Shown here one piece after another: positions 6,426 to 13,737 of a stretch of DNA of 38,825 bases. How positions within the stretch are numbered: position 1 is the stretch's first letter; each line of letters opens with the position of its first letter. Source of the DNA: Bryobacterales bacterium (GTDB lineage Bacteria > Acidobacteriota > Terriglobia > Bryobacterales > Bryobacteraceae); assembly GCA_020846745.1 (NCBI GenBank), contig JADLDI010000037.1, positions 1 through 38,825 of the forward strand, given 5' to 3'. The position numbers and the translations under genes are program-made. A model generated the notes under the pieces. It did no database searches. It was not told where the DNA came from and saw nothing but the letters and a program-made list of their open reading frames with translations.

Positions 6426-9206
6426 GTGCAAAACTCTATTGTCGTCCGAGGTGCGCGGGTCCACAATCTGAAGAACCTCAGCCTCGAGATTCCACACAAT
6501 CAGTTGACGGTGGTGACCGGGGTCTCGGGCTCGGGTAAGTCGTCGTTCGTGTTCGACACGATTTACGCCGAGGGCCAGCGGCGGTATGTGGAGTCGCTGT
6601 CGGCGTATGCGCGGCAGTTTTTGGATCGGATGGAGCGGCCGGCGGTGGACGAGATCGAAGGGATTGCGCCGCCGATCGCGATCCGGCAGAAGAATACGAC
6701 GCGGAACCCGCGGTCGACTGTGGCGACGTCGACGGAGCTGTACGACTACATGCGCCTGCTGTGGGCGCGCGCGGGGCGGACGTTCTGCCCGCAGTGCGGC
6801 GAACGGGTGCAGCGCGACACGGTGGACCACGTGGCGGCGGACATGGTGTCGGAGCCGGAAGGCTCGCGGTGGTATGTGCTGTTTCCGATTCCGCATCACG
6901 CGGACAACGCGGTGCTGCGCGATCATTTGTTCGAGCTGCGGAAGCGCGGGTTTAACAGGTTGTTTCAAGGCGGGCGGACGTTTGAGTTCTCGACGCCGGA
7001 GTCGCTGTTGGATGTCGATTTTTCGAAACCGGTGTACATATTGCTGGACCGGTTGGCGATCAGCGATGCGCCGGATTTGCGGCAGCGGATTGTGGATGCG
7101 GTTGAGATTTCGTATCGCGAATCGGGCGAGGTGATTTTCGAGAATGCGAAGGGCGAACCGCGTTTGCGGTTCAGCGAGAAGTTCGCGTGCAAGACATGCG
7201 AGTTGACGTTTCTCGATCCGGAACCGAACCTGTTCAGCTTCAACTCGCCGGCGGGGGCGTGTCCGCGGTGCCAGGGGTTTGGGAACACGATCGATTACGA
7301 CCCGAGCCTGGTTATCCCGGATCCGTTTGTTTCGATCAAAGAGGGCGCGGTGCATCCGTGGACGCGGCCTAACTACACCTGGGGGCAGAAAGACTTTCAG
7401 TTGACGCATCGCGGGCGGGTGCGGTTCGATGTGGCGTATAACGAACTGGACGATAACGAGAAGCGGCTGCTGTGGAATGCGATCCGCGAGTTTTTCGCGG
7501 AGGTGGAGACGAAGAAGTATAAGGTCCACGTGCGGGTGTTTGTTTCGCGGTACCGCGGGTATGCTGTTTGTCCCGAGTGCAATGGGGCGCGGCTGCGGAA
7601 AGAGGCGCTGAACGTAAGGGTGGGCGGGGAGACGATCGCGGAGGTTTGCCGGCGGAATATCGCTTCGGCGCTCGATTTCTTCTCGAAGCTCGAGTTGTCG
7701 AAAGAAGAGGCGGGGATCGCGGATAAGGTGCTGGTGGAGATTCACCAGCGGTTACGGTTTTTACACGATGTCGGGCTGGACTATCTGACGCTGGAACGGC
7801 TGTCGGCTACCCTATCGGGCGGCGAGGCGCAGCGGATCCAGTTAGCGACATGCTTGGGTTCGCGGCTGGTGGGCGCGACTTATGTGCTGGACGAGCCTTC
7901 AATCGGGCTGCACTCGCGGGATACTTACCGGCTGGTGAGGATACTGCACGAGTTACGCGACTTAGGTAACACGATACTCGTGGTGGAGCACGATCCGGAT
8001 GTGATGCGCGCGGCGGATCAGATTTTGGACTTGGGTCCTGGGGCGGGGGAACATGGCGGGCGCGTGGTGTTTCAAGGTACGCGGGCCGATCTGTTCGAGG
8101 GCGACGCGAAGACGCTTACCGCCCGCTATCTGCGTGGGGAATTGAAGACTGCTCCACCGCGGAAGCCGCGGCTGGTGAATGCGAAGCGATTGCTGAAGAT
8201 CGAGGGGGCGCGCGCGCATAACTTGAAGAACATCGACGTTGAGATTCCGATGGACATGATGGTGGCGATCACCGGGGTGTCGGGGTCGGGTAAGTCGACG
8301 CTGGTGCATGATGTTTTGTATAAGGCGCTGGTGGGTCCGGGGCAGACGAACGAGGAGCCGGAGGAGCCGGATTTAGAAGGTCCGCCACGGCAGACGTGGC
8401 GCACGTTCGCGGGCAAGAACCTGGTGGGCGAGACGGTGCTGGTGGACCAGTCGCCGATCGGGCGCACGCCACGGTCGAACCCGATCACTTACATCAAGGC
8501 GTTCGATTCGATTCGCGACTTGTTTGCGTCGACACGCGAGGCGGAGCGGCGCGGGTATACGCCGGGACATTTCTCGTTCAATATTCCTGGCGGGCGGTGC
8601 GAGAACTGCCAGGGCGACGGCACAGTGACGGTGGAGATGCAGTTTCTGGCGGATGTGGAACTGGTGTGCGAAGAATGCCACGGGACGCGGTTCAAGCAAT
8701 CGATACTGGATATCAAGTTTCGGGGTTTGAGTATTCACCAAGTGCTGCAACTGACGGTTACCGAGGCGCTGAGTATCTTTGCCGACCAGCCGAAGCTGGT
8801 GCAGAAGTTGAAGGTGCTGGAGGACGTCGGGTTAGGGTATCTGCGGCTGGGACAATCGGCGACAACGCTATCGGGCGGGGAGGCGCAGAGGGTGAAGCTG
8901 GCGTCGCATTTGGCGCAGGCATCGACCAAGGGTACGCTGTTTATCTTCGACGAGCCGACTACGGGGTTGCACTTCGACGATATCGCTAAGTTGCTATCGG
9001 CGTTTCAACGGCTGATACAGAGCGGCGGCAGTTTGGTAATTATCGAGCACAACCTGGAAGTGATCCGGAACGCGGATTGGATTATCGACTTAGGGCCGGA
9101 GGGCGGGGACGCGGGGGGGCGTGTGGTGGTGGCAGGTCCGCCGGGGGCGATCGCGGCTTGCGAAGGGTCGCATACGGGGCGTTATTTGCGGGGAACGCTC
9201 GCTTAA
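6426..9206 (+). CDS. uvrA: Excinuclease ABC subunit UvrA
   Basis: The damage-recognition ATPase of nucleotide excision repair, which works with UvrB and UvrC in the cytoplasm. The protein is 926 residues from the GTG at 6426; a TTG at 6402 would give 934. I prefer the GTG because GGAAG precedes it by 9 bases and families normally begin just before 'IVVRGARVHNLKNL'. It has two ABC modules: Walker A 'GVSGSGKSS' and 'GVSGSGKST', signatures 'LSGGEAQRIQLA' and 'LSGGEAQRVKLA', and Walker B 'YVLDEPSIGLH' and 'FIFDEPTTGLH'. Cys pairs include 'CPQC', 'CKTC...CPRC' and 'CENC...CEEC' in the zinc modules. It is complete and normal in length. It diverges from mutY and overlaps the stop codon of the convergent SDR by 4 bases. 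Confidence 0.96.
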   Translation: MQNSIVVRGARVHNLKNLSLEIPHNQLTVVTGVSGSGKSSFVFDTIYAEGQRRYVESLSAYARQFLDRMERPAVDEIEGIAPPIAIRQKNTTRNPRSTVATSTELYDYMRLLWARAGRTFCPQCGERVQRDTVDHVAADMVSEPEGSRWYVLFPIPHHADNAVLRDHLFELRKRGFNRLFQGGRTFEFSTPESLLDVDFSKPVYILLDRLAISDAPDLRQRIVDAVEISYRESGEVIFENAKGEPRLRFSEKFACKTCELTFLDPEPNLFSFNSPAGACPRCQGFGNTIDYDPSLVIPDPFVSIKEGAVHPWTRPNYTWGQKDFQLTHRGRVRFDVAYNELDDNEKRLLWNAIREFFAEVETKKYKVHVRVFVSRYRGYAVCPECNGARLRKEALNVRVGGETIAEVCRRNIASALDFFSKLELSKEEAGIADKVLVEIHQRLRFLHDVGLDYLTLERLSATLSGGEAQRIQLATCLGSRLVGATYVLDEPSIGLHSRDTYRLVRILHELRDLGNTILVVEHDPDVMRAADQILDLGPGAGEHGGRVVFQGTRADLFEGDAKTLTARYLRGELKTAPPRKPRLVNAKRLLKIEGARAHNLKNIDVEIPMDMMVAITGVSGSGKSTLVHDVLYKALVGPGQTNEEPEEPDLEGPPRQTWRTFAGKNLVGETVLVDQSPIGRTPRSNPITYIKAFDSIRDLFASTREAERRGYTPGHFSFNIPGGRCENCQGDGTVTVEMQFLADVELVCEECHGTRFKQSILDIKFRGLSIHQVLQLTVTEALSIFADQPKLVQKLKVLEDVGLGYLRLGQSATTLSGGEAQRVKLASHLAQASTKGTLFIFDEPTTGLHFDDIAKLLSAFQRLIQSGGSLVIIEHNLEVIRNADWIIDLGPEGGDAGGRVVVAGPPGAIAACEGSHTGRYLRGTLA

Positions 9207-9961
9207 TAGTCGTACGGCCACTCGGGCTTGGAGAACAAACCTCCGTCCACCCAGAGTGTCTGTCCGGTAACGAACTCCGATTGCGGACCGGCGAAGAAGA
9301 CCACGGCGCGGCCGATATCGACAGGCTGACCGACGCGGCCGAGGGGCGTTAACTTTGACCATGTGCCGGCGTAATCGCCCGCTTCGTGTTTGGTGCGTTC
9401 GACCTCGATGGCGCCGGGGGCGACGCAGTTGACGCGAATGGCGTACTTACCGAGTTCGCAGGCGGCAACCTTGGTGAACATTTCGATGCCGCCTTTGCTG
9501 GCAGTGTAGTCGACCAGGTGCGGGAAGGCGATTTTGTTACAGCCGGAGCCGATATTGACGATGCTGCCACCGGTTTGTGTCATGAGCTTGGCGGCGTGCT
9601 GGGTGCAGAGGAAGCAGCCTTTGAGGTTGGTGTCGAGGACATGGTCCCACTCGGCTTCGGTGAGGTCGAGCAGGGCTTTCCAGGTTTGGACGCCGGCGTT
9701 GTTGACCAGGATGTCGAGGTTTGAGATCTCGCCGAACATGCGGCCGACATCGGCGGAGTTTCCCACGTTGGCCTGCACGATGCGGGCGGAGACGCCGAAT
9801 GCGCGGACCTCGCCGGCGGTCGCCTGCGCGCCGGCGGCATCGCTGTGGTAGTTGATGACGATGTTGGCACCCTCGCGGGCCAACTCGAGGGCAATGCCTT
9901 TGCCGACGCCCTTGCTTGCGCCGGTGACCAGCGCCCATTTTCCTGAAAGTGTTCCGGCCAT
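9203..9961 (-). CDS. Short-chain dehydrogenase/reductase (SDR)
   Basis: A 252-residue classical SDR, probably an NAD(P)-dependent alcohol or sugar oxidoreductase in the cytoplasm. It shows the nucleotide-binding glycine motif 'TGASKGVGKG' (about 14-23), 'NNAG' in the fourth strand, the Ser region 'NIGSG', the catalytic YxxxK as 'YTASKGG', and the C-terminal 'FVTGQTLWVDGG'. It resembles glucose 1-dehydrogenase and 3-oxoacyl-ACP reductase homologues, but the substrate cannot be read from sequence. Stop codons overlap convergently with uvrA. It diverges from the cytochrome gene with only 35 bases between starts, so the two promoters must overlap. Confidence 0.9.
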   Translation of the reverse strand: MAGTLSGKWALVTGASKGVGKGIALELAREGANIVINYHSDAAGAQATAGEVRAFGVSARIVQANVGNSADVGRMFGEISNLDILVNNAGVQTWKALLDLTEAEWDHVLDTNLKGCFLCTQHAAKLMTQTGGSIVNIGSGCNKIAFPHLVDYTASKGGIEMFTKVAACELGKYAIRVNCVAPGAIEVERTKHEAGDYAGTWSKLTPLGRVGQPVDIGRAVVFFAGPQSEFVTGQTLWVDGGLFSKPEWPYDY

Positions 9962-9996
9962 AGGGTTCTGGCATGATGATACGATAGTCAGCCGGA

Positions 9997-10500
9997 ATGT
10001 GTGGGAGATTATGGCTGGCCGCCATGGGACTGGCGGCGGCTTTGATGGCGCAGTTGCCGGATGCGAAGGTGAAGCGCGATGCGCCGTTTCAACCGATTCC
10101 GTTCAATCACAAACTGCATGTGTCGCAGGGGTTGAAGTGCGCCGAATGCCATCCGATGCCCGAACCGGGAGATTTCGCGACTTACCCGAAGGCCGCCACG
10201 TGTATGGCGTGCCATATCTCGATCAAGACAGATAGCCCGCACATACAGAAACTGGCGGGGATTGCGAAGGAAGGCAAGAAGGTGCAGTGGACGCCGGTGT
10301 ATCGGATACCGGATTGGGTGTCGTTCAACCATAAGAAGCACATGGGGGTGGAGGGAGTTACGTGCGAGGGTTGTCACGGTCCCGTGGCGACGCGCACGGA
10401 GTTATTTCGGGAGAAAGACCTGTCGATGGATGCGTGCATGCAATGCCACCGGCAGAATAACGGACCAAACGGGTGCCTGGTGTGTCATGACCAACGATAA
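9997..10500 (+). CDS. Pentaheme cytochrome c (c7/class III type)
   Basis: A 167-residue periplasmic multiheme cytochrome. A hydrophobic N-terminus (about residues 4-18) is a likely signal peptide. Five CXXCH motifs are present: CAECH, CMACH, CEGCH, CMQCH and CLVCH. Two are preceded by the 'FNHKxH' arrangement ('PFNHKLHVSQGLKCAECH' and 'FNHKKHMGVEGVTCEGCH') typical of cytochrome c7/c3-like proteins, in which the extra His serves as distal ligand. Its last 14 bases overlap the start of the FMN dehydrogenase gene, so the two are translationally coupled. The simplest reading is that it accepts electrons from that enzyme in the periplasm. The start is uncertain: there is no clear Shine-Dalgarno, and an in-frame ATG at 10024 would shorten the signal sequence. 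Confidence 0.88.
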   Translation: MCGRLWLAAMGLAAALMAQLPDAKVKRDAPFQPIPFNHKLHVSQGLKCAECHPMPEPGDFATYPKAATCMACHISIKTDSPHIQKLAGIAKEGKKVQWTPVYRIPDWVSFNHKKHMGVEGVTCEGCHGPVATRTELFREKDLSMDACMQCHRQNNGPNGCLVCHDQR

Positions 10501-11698
10501 GCGTGCGATGAGCCGGCGCGGCGTGTGCCGGCAGTTAGCGGCGTGGATGGCAGCATCTCCACTGGCTGCGCAACTGGATTTGCCGTATACAGGGGAACGT
10601 GTTCCGGCGATCGATCAACTGGTGAACGTGTTCGAGTTCGAGCCGATTTGCAAGTTACGGATACCGCGGCAGAACTACGACTACATAGCCGGGGGCGTGG
10701 ACAACGAATGGTCGCTGCGGCGCAATCGCGAGGCGTTCGATAAGATCACGTTTCGGCCGCGGATGCTGGTGAACGCGTCGAATCTCGACTTGTCGCTCGA
10801 TTTGTTCGGGACGAAGATGAGTTGCCCGATACTGATCGCGCCGACGGCGGGCCATAACCTGGCGACGGCCGATGGAGAACTGGCAACGGCGAAGGCGGCG
10901 GCGGAGACCGAAACGGTTCTGATCCTGAGTACTAACTCGAGCCAGCCATACGAAAAAGTGGCCGAATCCACTAAGTTTCCGAAGTGGTTCCAGTTATACC
11001 CCGGGCCGGACCTGGAAACGACTTGGGCGCGCGCCGATCGGGCGAAACAGGCCGGGTATAAGGTAATGGTGCTGACCGTGGATGCCGGATATAACTCGCA
11101 TCGCGAGCGGCTGCTGCGGAACCAGGTGAAGGCTCAGGTGCCCGCGGGGGTACGGTCGCCGCAAACCGAGGGGCGGCGAAGGGTACGAGAAGACGAGGCA
11201 CCGGCGGCGATTTCGCGTCCGGCGGTATATGGGTTATCGACGACGCTGATGCACCAGTTGGACTGGAGTTTCGCGGAGGAGTTGAAGAAGCGATTTGGCG
11301 GTCCGGTGCTGATCAAAGGGATTCTCACGGGCGAGGACGGGGCGCTGGCGGTGAAGCGTGGGATGGACGGCGTGATCGTGTCGAACCACGGTGCACGGTA
11401 TTTGGAATATGCCCCGGCGACGATCGACGTTTTGCCGGAAGTAGTGGAGGCGGTGGGGGGCAAGATCCCGGTGCTGATCGACAGCGGATTTAGGCGTGGA
11501 ACGGATGTGCTGAAAGCACTGGCGCTGGGCGCCAAGGCGGTGTGCGTCGGTAGGCCGCCGTTGTGGGGATTGGGAGCGTTCGGCGCGGATGGCTGCAAGC
11601 GCGTGATGGAGTTGCTACGGACGGAGCTTGCACTGGCGATGGGGCTGTGCGGCAAGGCGACGCTCAAAGATATCGACAAGCGCGTTATTCACATGTAA
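10487..11698 (+). CDS. Tat-exported FMN-dependent 2-hydroxyacid dehydrogenase
   Basis: A 403-residue member of the lactate/glycolate/mandelate oxidoreductase family, which oxidises an L-2-hydroxy acid to the 2-keto acid using FMN. Catalytic residues are intact: the Tyr in 'NYDYIAGG', Lys277 in 'VLIKGIL', His301 and Arg304 in 'VSNHGARYLEY', and FMN-phosphate binding in 'DSGFRRGTDVLKALALGAKAVCVGRP'. The start is the ATG at 10487, overlapping the cytochrome gene by 14 bases; the frame is open upstream to 10262 only because it shadows that gene. Residues 9-29 read 'SRRGVCRQLAAWMAASPLAAQ', a twin-arginine signal, so the enzyme is predicted to be exported folded with its flavin. Most relatives are cytoplasmic or membrane-associated. 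Pairing with a pentaheme cytochrome suggests a cytochrome-linked periplasmic dehydrogenase rather than an oxidase. The substrate is unknown. Confidence 0.9.
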   Translation: MTNDKRAMSRRGVCRQLAAWMAASPLAAQLDLPYTGERVPAIDQLVNVFEFEPICKLRIPRQNYDYIAGGVDNEWSLRRNREAFDKITFRPRMLVNASNLDLSLDLFGTKMSCPILIAPTAGHNLATADGELATAKAAAETETVLILSTNSSQPYEKVAESTKFPKWFQLYPGPDLETTWARADRAKQAGYKVMVLTVDAGYNSHRERLLRNQVKAQVPAGVRSPQTEGRRRVREDEAPAAISRPAVYGLSTTLMHQLDWSFAEELKKRFGGPVLIKGILTGEDGALAVKRGMDGVIVSNHGARYLEYAPATIDVLPEVVEAVGGKIPVLIDSGFRRGTDVLKALALGAKAVCVGRPPLWGLGAFGADGCKRVMELLRTELALAMGLCGKATLKDIDKRVIHM

Positions 11699-11730
11699 CT
11701 GAACTTCTGTTAACAGCGTAGACTGAAGGT

Positions 11731-12303
11731 GTGCGGAGAGGAATTGCGGTACTAATCGCGGGAGTGCTTGTCATAGGGGCGCTGGTGGCGGCGGCAGAAA
11801 GCGAGTATGAAAGCGCACGCCGGAAGGCGGATTTGATCGAGAGCGATCAGGCAAAGCCGGGGTCGACGGTGAGTTTCTCGGTGGCGGAGGCGAACGCTTA
11901 CGCGCGGGAAGAGGCTCGCAAGGAAGTGGGTGACGGGTTACGGAACACCAAGGTGTGGTTTGGGAGCGGCACGGCGAGCGGCAGCGCGACCATCGATTTC
12001 GTTAAGGTGCAAACGGCGCGGGGCAAACCTCCGGGAATGCTGATGCGGCTGATGCTGGAGGGCGAGAAGGACGTGCAGGTAACGGTGCGCGTTGAATCGC
12101 GCGGGGGACAGGCGAAAATCGATGTGGACGAGGTGTATATCAACGGGCTGGCGATTCCGAAGTCAGCCGTGAACCTGCTGATCGACTACTATGTGATGCC
12201 GCGGTATCCGGAGGCGAAGATCGGGCAGTGGTTCGAGTTGCGGCATCGTGTGGATACGATCGGGGTAACGGCGGGCGGCGTTGCGCTGAAGTTCAAACCT
12301 TAG
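11731..12303 (+). CDS. Exported or membrane-anchored protein of unknown function
   Basis: A 190-residue protein that I cannot assign. Residues 1-22 form a signal peptide or N-terminal anchor ('GIAVLIAGVLVIGALVAAAES'). The remainder alternates short beta strands ('VSFSVAEANAYAREEA', 'SGSATIDFVKV', 'KDVQVTVRVESRGGQAKIDVDEVYINGLAIP') and ends in 'GGVALKFKP'. The arrangement resembles small periplasmic lipid-binding or AsmA/DUF2993-like proteins, but no diagnostic motif confirms this. The start is a GTG preceded by GAAGG. It follows the FMN dehydrogenase by 32 bases on the same strand, so it may be the third gene of that operon. Its stop overlaps the convergent membrane-protein gene by 4 bases. 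Confidence 0.75.
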   Translation: MRRGIAVLIAGVLVIGALVAAAESEYESARRKADLIESDQAKPGSTVSFSVAEANAYAREEARKEVGDGLRNTKVWFGSGTASGSATIDFVKVQTARGKPPGMLMRLMLEGEKDVQVTVRVESRGGQAKIDVDEVYINGLAIPKSAVNLLIDYYVMPRYPEAKIGQWFELRHRVDTIGVTAGGVALKFKP

Positions 12304-13247
12304 CGGCGGAAGACGACCAGAATCGCGACTAATCCCAGGCAATAGAGGACGCCCCAGGCGAGCCCGCCGGGAATGGTGGCGCGAGCCGGTTTGAAGGGTG
12401 TGGCCCAACTGCCGGGGGGGCGAAGGCCGTGGCCCAGGTCCTTGATGCGCTGCGCGCCGCGGGTAAGCGAAGAGATCAGCACAACAAGGTAGGCGATTGA
12501 CACGCCAGCCATCAGCACCTGAAGGGGGAGCACCAACTCCGGCGGAAGGATGTAGTGGCGGAGTGTCCAGGCAACCAGGATTGTGGTGAGATACCAGCGC
12601 ATGATATCCATCACCCGTAGCGAGTGACGGCGGCCGGCTTCCGACCAGGCGGCGTGGGCATCGGGCCGGTCGGGGGGGATGGGAAAGCCGTTTCGGACGA
12701 TGACGATCTTGCCGGGGAGCAAAGCGAAGATCGCGTAGGTGTGCGCGATCGGCATCTGCCAGTCGATATTGCCCGCGCCGCTCAAAAGCAGCACAATCCA
12801 ACAGCCGGCAATCAGCAAGGCCATCGCGGCTTCGACCGGCCAGGAAATGTAGTCGGCTAGTCGACGGGGATGTAACGATGCGGCTACAGCACTCAGTTGC
12901 GGCGGATGTGTACCCAGTTTGTGCCTGGCAAACAGGACGAACCCTCCGATCAATAGAAAGAACGAGGCAACGTCGACCGGAGCCATGATTGGAAGGTCGT
13001 TGAGGCGGCCGCTGAGGACTGGTACGGCAAATGCGAGCAAGAGGATGAGATGTTGCAGGCAGAGGATAATGCGGTAGCGCGCCAGCCATACACGGCCCGG
13101 CCCGGCGTAGAAATCGGCAGGCACGTGCACGCCTAGAAAGTAACTCGGTCCATGACTAAGGGGGTAATTCCATAGAGGCCGGATGAGAAATATCAAGCGG
13201 CAGACAACAAGAGCGATGCCGATACTAAGGGGAAGCCACGCGTTCAT
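12300..13247 (-). CDS. Multi-pass membrane protein linked to a YtrA-type regulator
   Basis: A 315-residue integral membrane protein with about seven or eight hydrophobic segments. Examples are 'LPLSIGIALVVCRLIFLI' at the N-terminus, 'ILCLQHLILLLAFAVPVL', 'VASFFLLIGGFVLFA', 'AAMALLIAGCWIVLLL', 'VLPLQVLMAGVSIAYLVVLI' and 'GVLYCLGLVAILVVF' at the C-terminus. No transporter or enzyme motif is recognisable. Its start lies inside the 3' end of the GntR gene (23-base overlap), so the two are translationally coupled and this is the probable target of that regulator. In other bacteria YtrA-type regulators control ABC exporters or small membrane proteins in cell-envelope stress; no ABC ATPase is present here. 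Confidence 0.82.
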   Translation of the reverse strand: MNAWLPLSIGIALVVCRLIFLIRPLWNYPLSHGPSYFLGVHVPADFYAGPGRVWLARYRIILCLQHLILLLAFAVPVLSGRLNDLPIMAPVDVASFFLLIGGFVLFARHKLGTHPPQLSAVAASLHPRRLADYISWPVEAAMALLIAGCWIVLLLSGAGNIDWQMPIAHTYAIFALLPGKIVIVRNGFPIPPDRPDAHAAWSEAGRRHSLRVMDIMRWYLTTILVAWTLRHYILPPELVLPLQVLMAGVSIAYLVVLISSLTRGAQRIKDLGHGLRPPGSWATPFKPARATIPGGLAWGVLYCLGLVAILVVFRR

Positions 13248-13629
13248 TTGAAGCCCCTTTCTGGTCTAACTTTTCCAATTCCGATTGAACAAGCTGTTTG
13301 ATGGCGGCCTTGGACAGGCCGGCGAGAACGAGGTGGGTAAGTGCCGAACGCAACGGCCTGGCTAGCTCACCAGGATCGCATTCGGTGAGACGGCGTGATG
13401 CCACGACTGTGCCGGCGCCGTGCCTGACGGCGAGCAGGCCCTGGTCCTGCAGTTCGCGGTAGGCGATAGCGACGGTGTTGAGATTAACGCCAAGGTCGGC
13501 GGCGACCTGGCGGACGGAAGGGAGGGCCATGCCTTCGCGAAGGTCGCCGCGAGCGATCAGGGCTTTGATTTGTTCGACAAGCTGCTGGTAGATGGGGCGG
13601 TTGTCGTTTAGATCAACAGCGAGGAACAT
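13225..13629 (-). CDS. GntR-family transcriptional regulator, YtrA subfamily
   Basis: A 134-residue DNA-binding protein. Residues about 8-75 are the GntR winged helix: 'RPIYQQLVEQIKALIARGDLREGMALPSVRQVAADLGVNLNTVAIAYRELQDQGLLAVRHGAGTVVA'. The short C-terminal part (about 60 residues) lacks a FadR or HutC effector domain and is the size expected for YtrA-type dimerisation helices. It is first in a two-gene leftward operon with the overlapping membrane protein. The promoter at 13652-13680 contains an inverted repeat close to reported YtrA operators, which predicts autoregulation. The ATG at 13629 has little Shine-Dalgarno complementarity, and the predicted 5' leader is short. Confidence 0.92.
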   Translation of the reverse strand: MFLAVDLNDNRPIYQQLVEQIKALIARGDLREGMALPSVRQVAADLGVNLNTVAIAYRELQDQGLLAVRHGAGTVVASRRLTECDPGELARPLRSALTHLVLAGLSKAAIKQLVQSELEKLDQKGASNERVASP

Positions 13630-13651
13630 GGGGTGGTTCCGTCCACTGTCT

Positions 13652-13680
13652 ACTGTACGCTTACTTTATACACTTTGCAA
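13652..13680 (-). promoter_or_regulatory. Promoter with embedded YtrA-like operator
   Basis: On the minus strand a -35 box TTGCAA (13680-13675), a 17-base spacer and a -10 box TACAGT (13657-13652) form a plausible sigma-70 promoter. An inverted repeat AGTGTA-N11-TACAGT begins directly after the -35 box and its second arm is the -10 box. YtrA-type regulators are reported to bind AGTGTA/TACACT half-sites; here the spacing is shorter and one base differs. Repressor binding there would block polymerase. Confidence 0.65.
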
Positions 13681-13699
13681 CAGAAAAAAGCGTAAGTTG

Positions 13700-13724
13700 C
13701 GGCTCTCCGAGCTTCAGAGAGCCG
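13700..13724 (-). terminator. Intrinsic terminator after the PVC-type heme gene
   Basis: CGGCTCTC and GAGAGCCG form an 8-bp stem with a 9-base loop, 14 bases beyond the leftward stop codon at 13738. On the minus strand a run of six T follows about 10 bases after the stem. The T-run is further away than usual, so strength is uncertain. It separates this operon from the GntR promoter. Confidence 0.55.
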
Positions 13725-13737
13725 TGGATCTAGTTAC

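Noticed and set aside
6405..7745. 446-residue frame antisense to uvrA
   Set aside because: It is an Arg/Pro/His-rich mirror of a strongly conserved gene and arises from codon bias in GC-rich DNA.
10262..10486. Upstream extension of the FMN dehydrogenase frame
   Set aside because: It overlaps the heme-binding cytochrome gene in another frame and has no sensible sequence; the Tat signal starts at 10487 or 10508.
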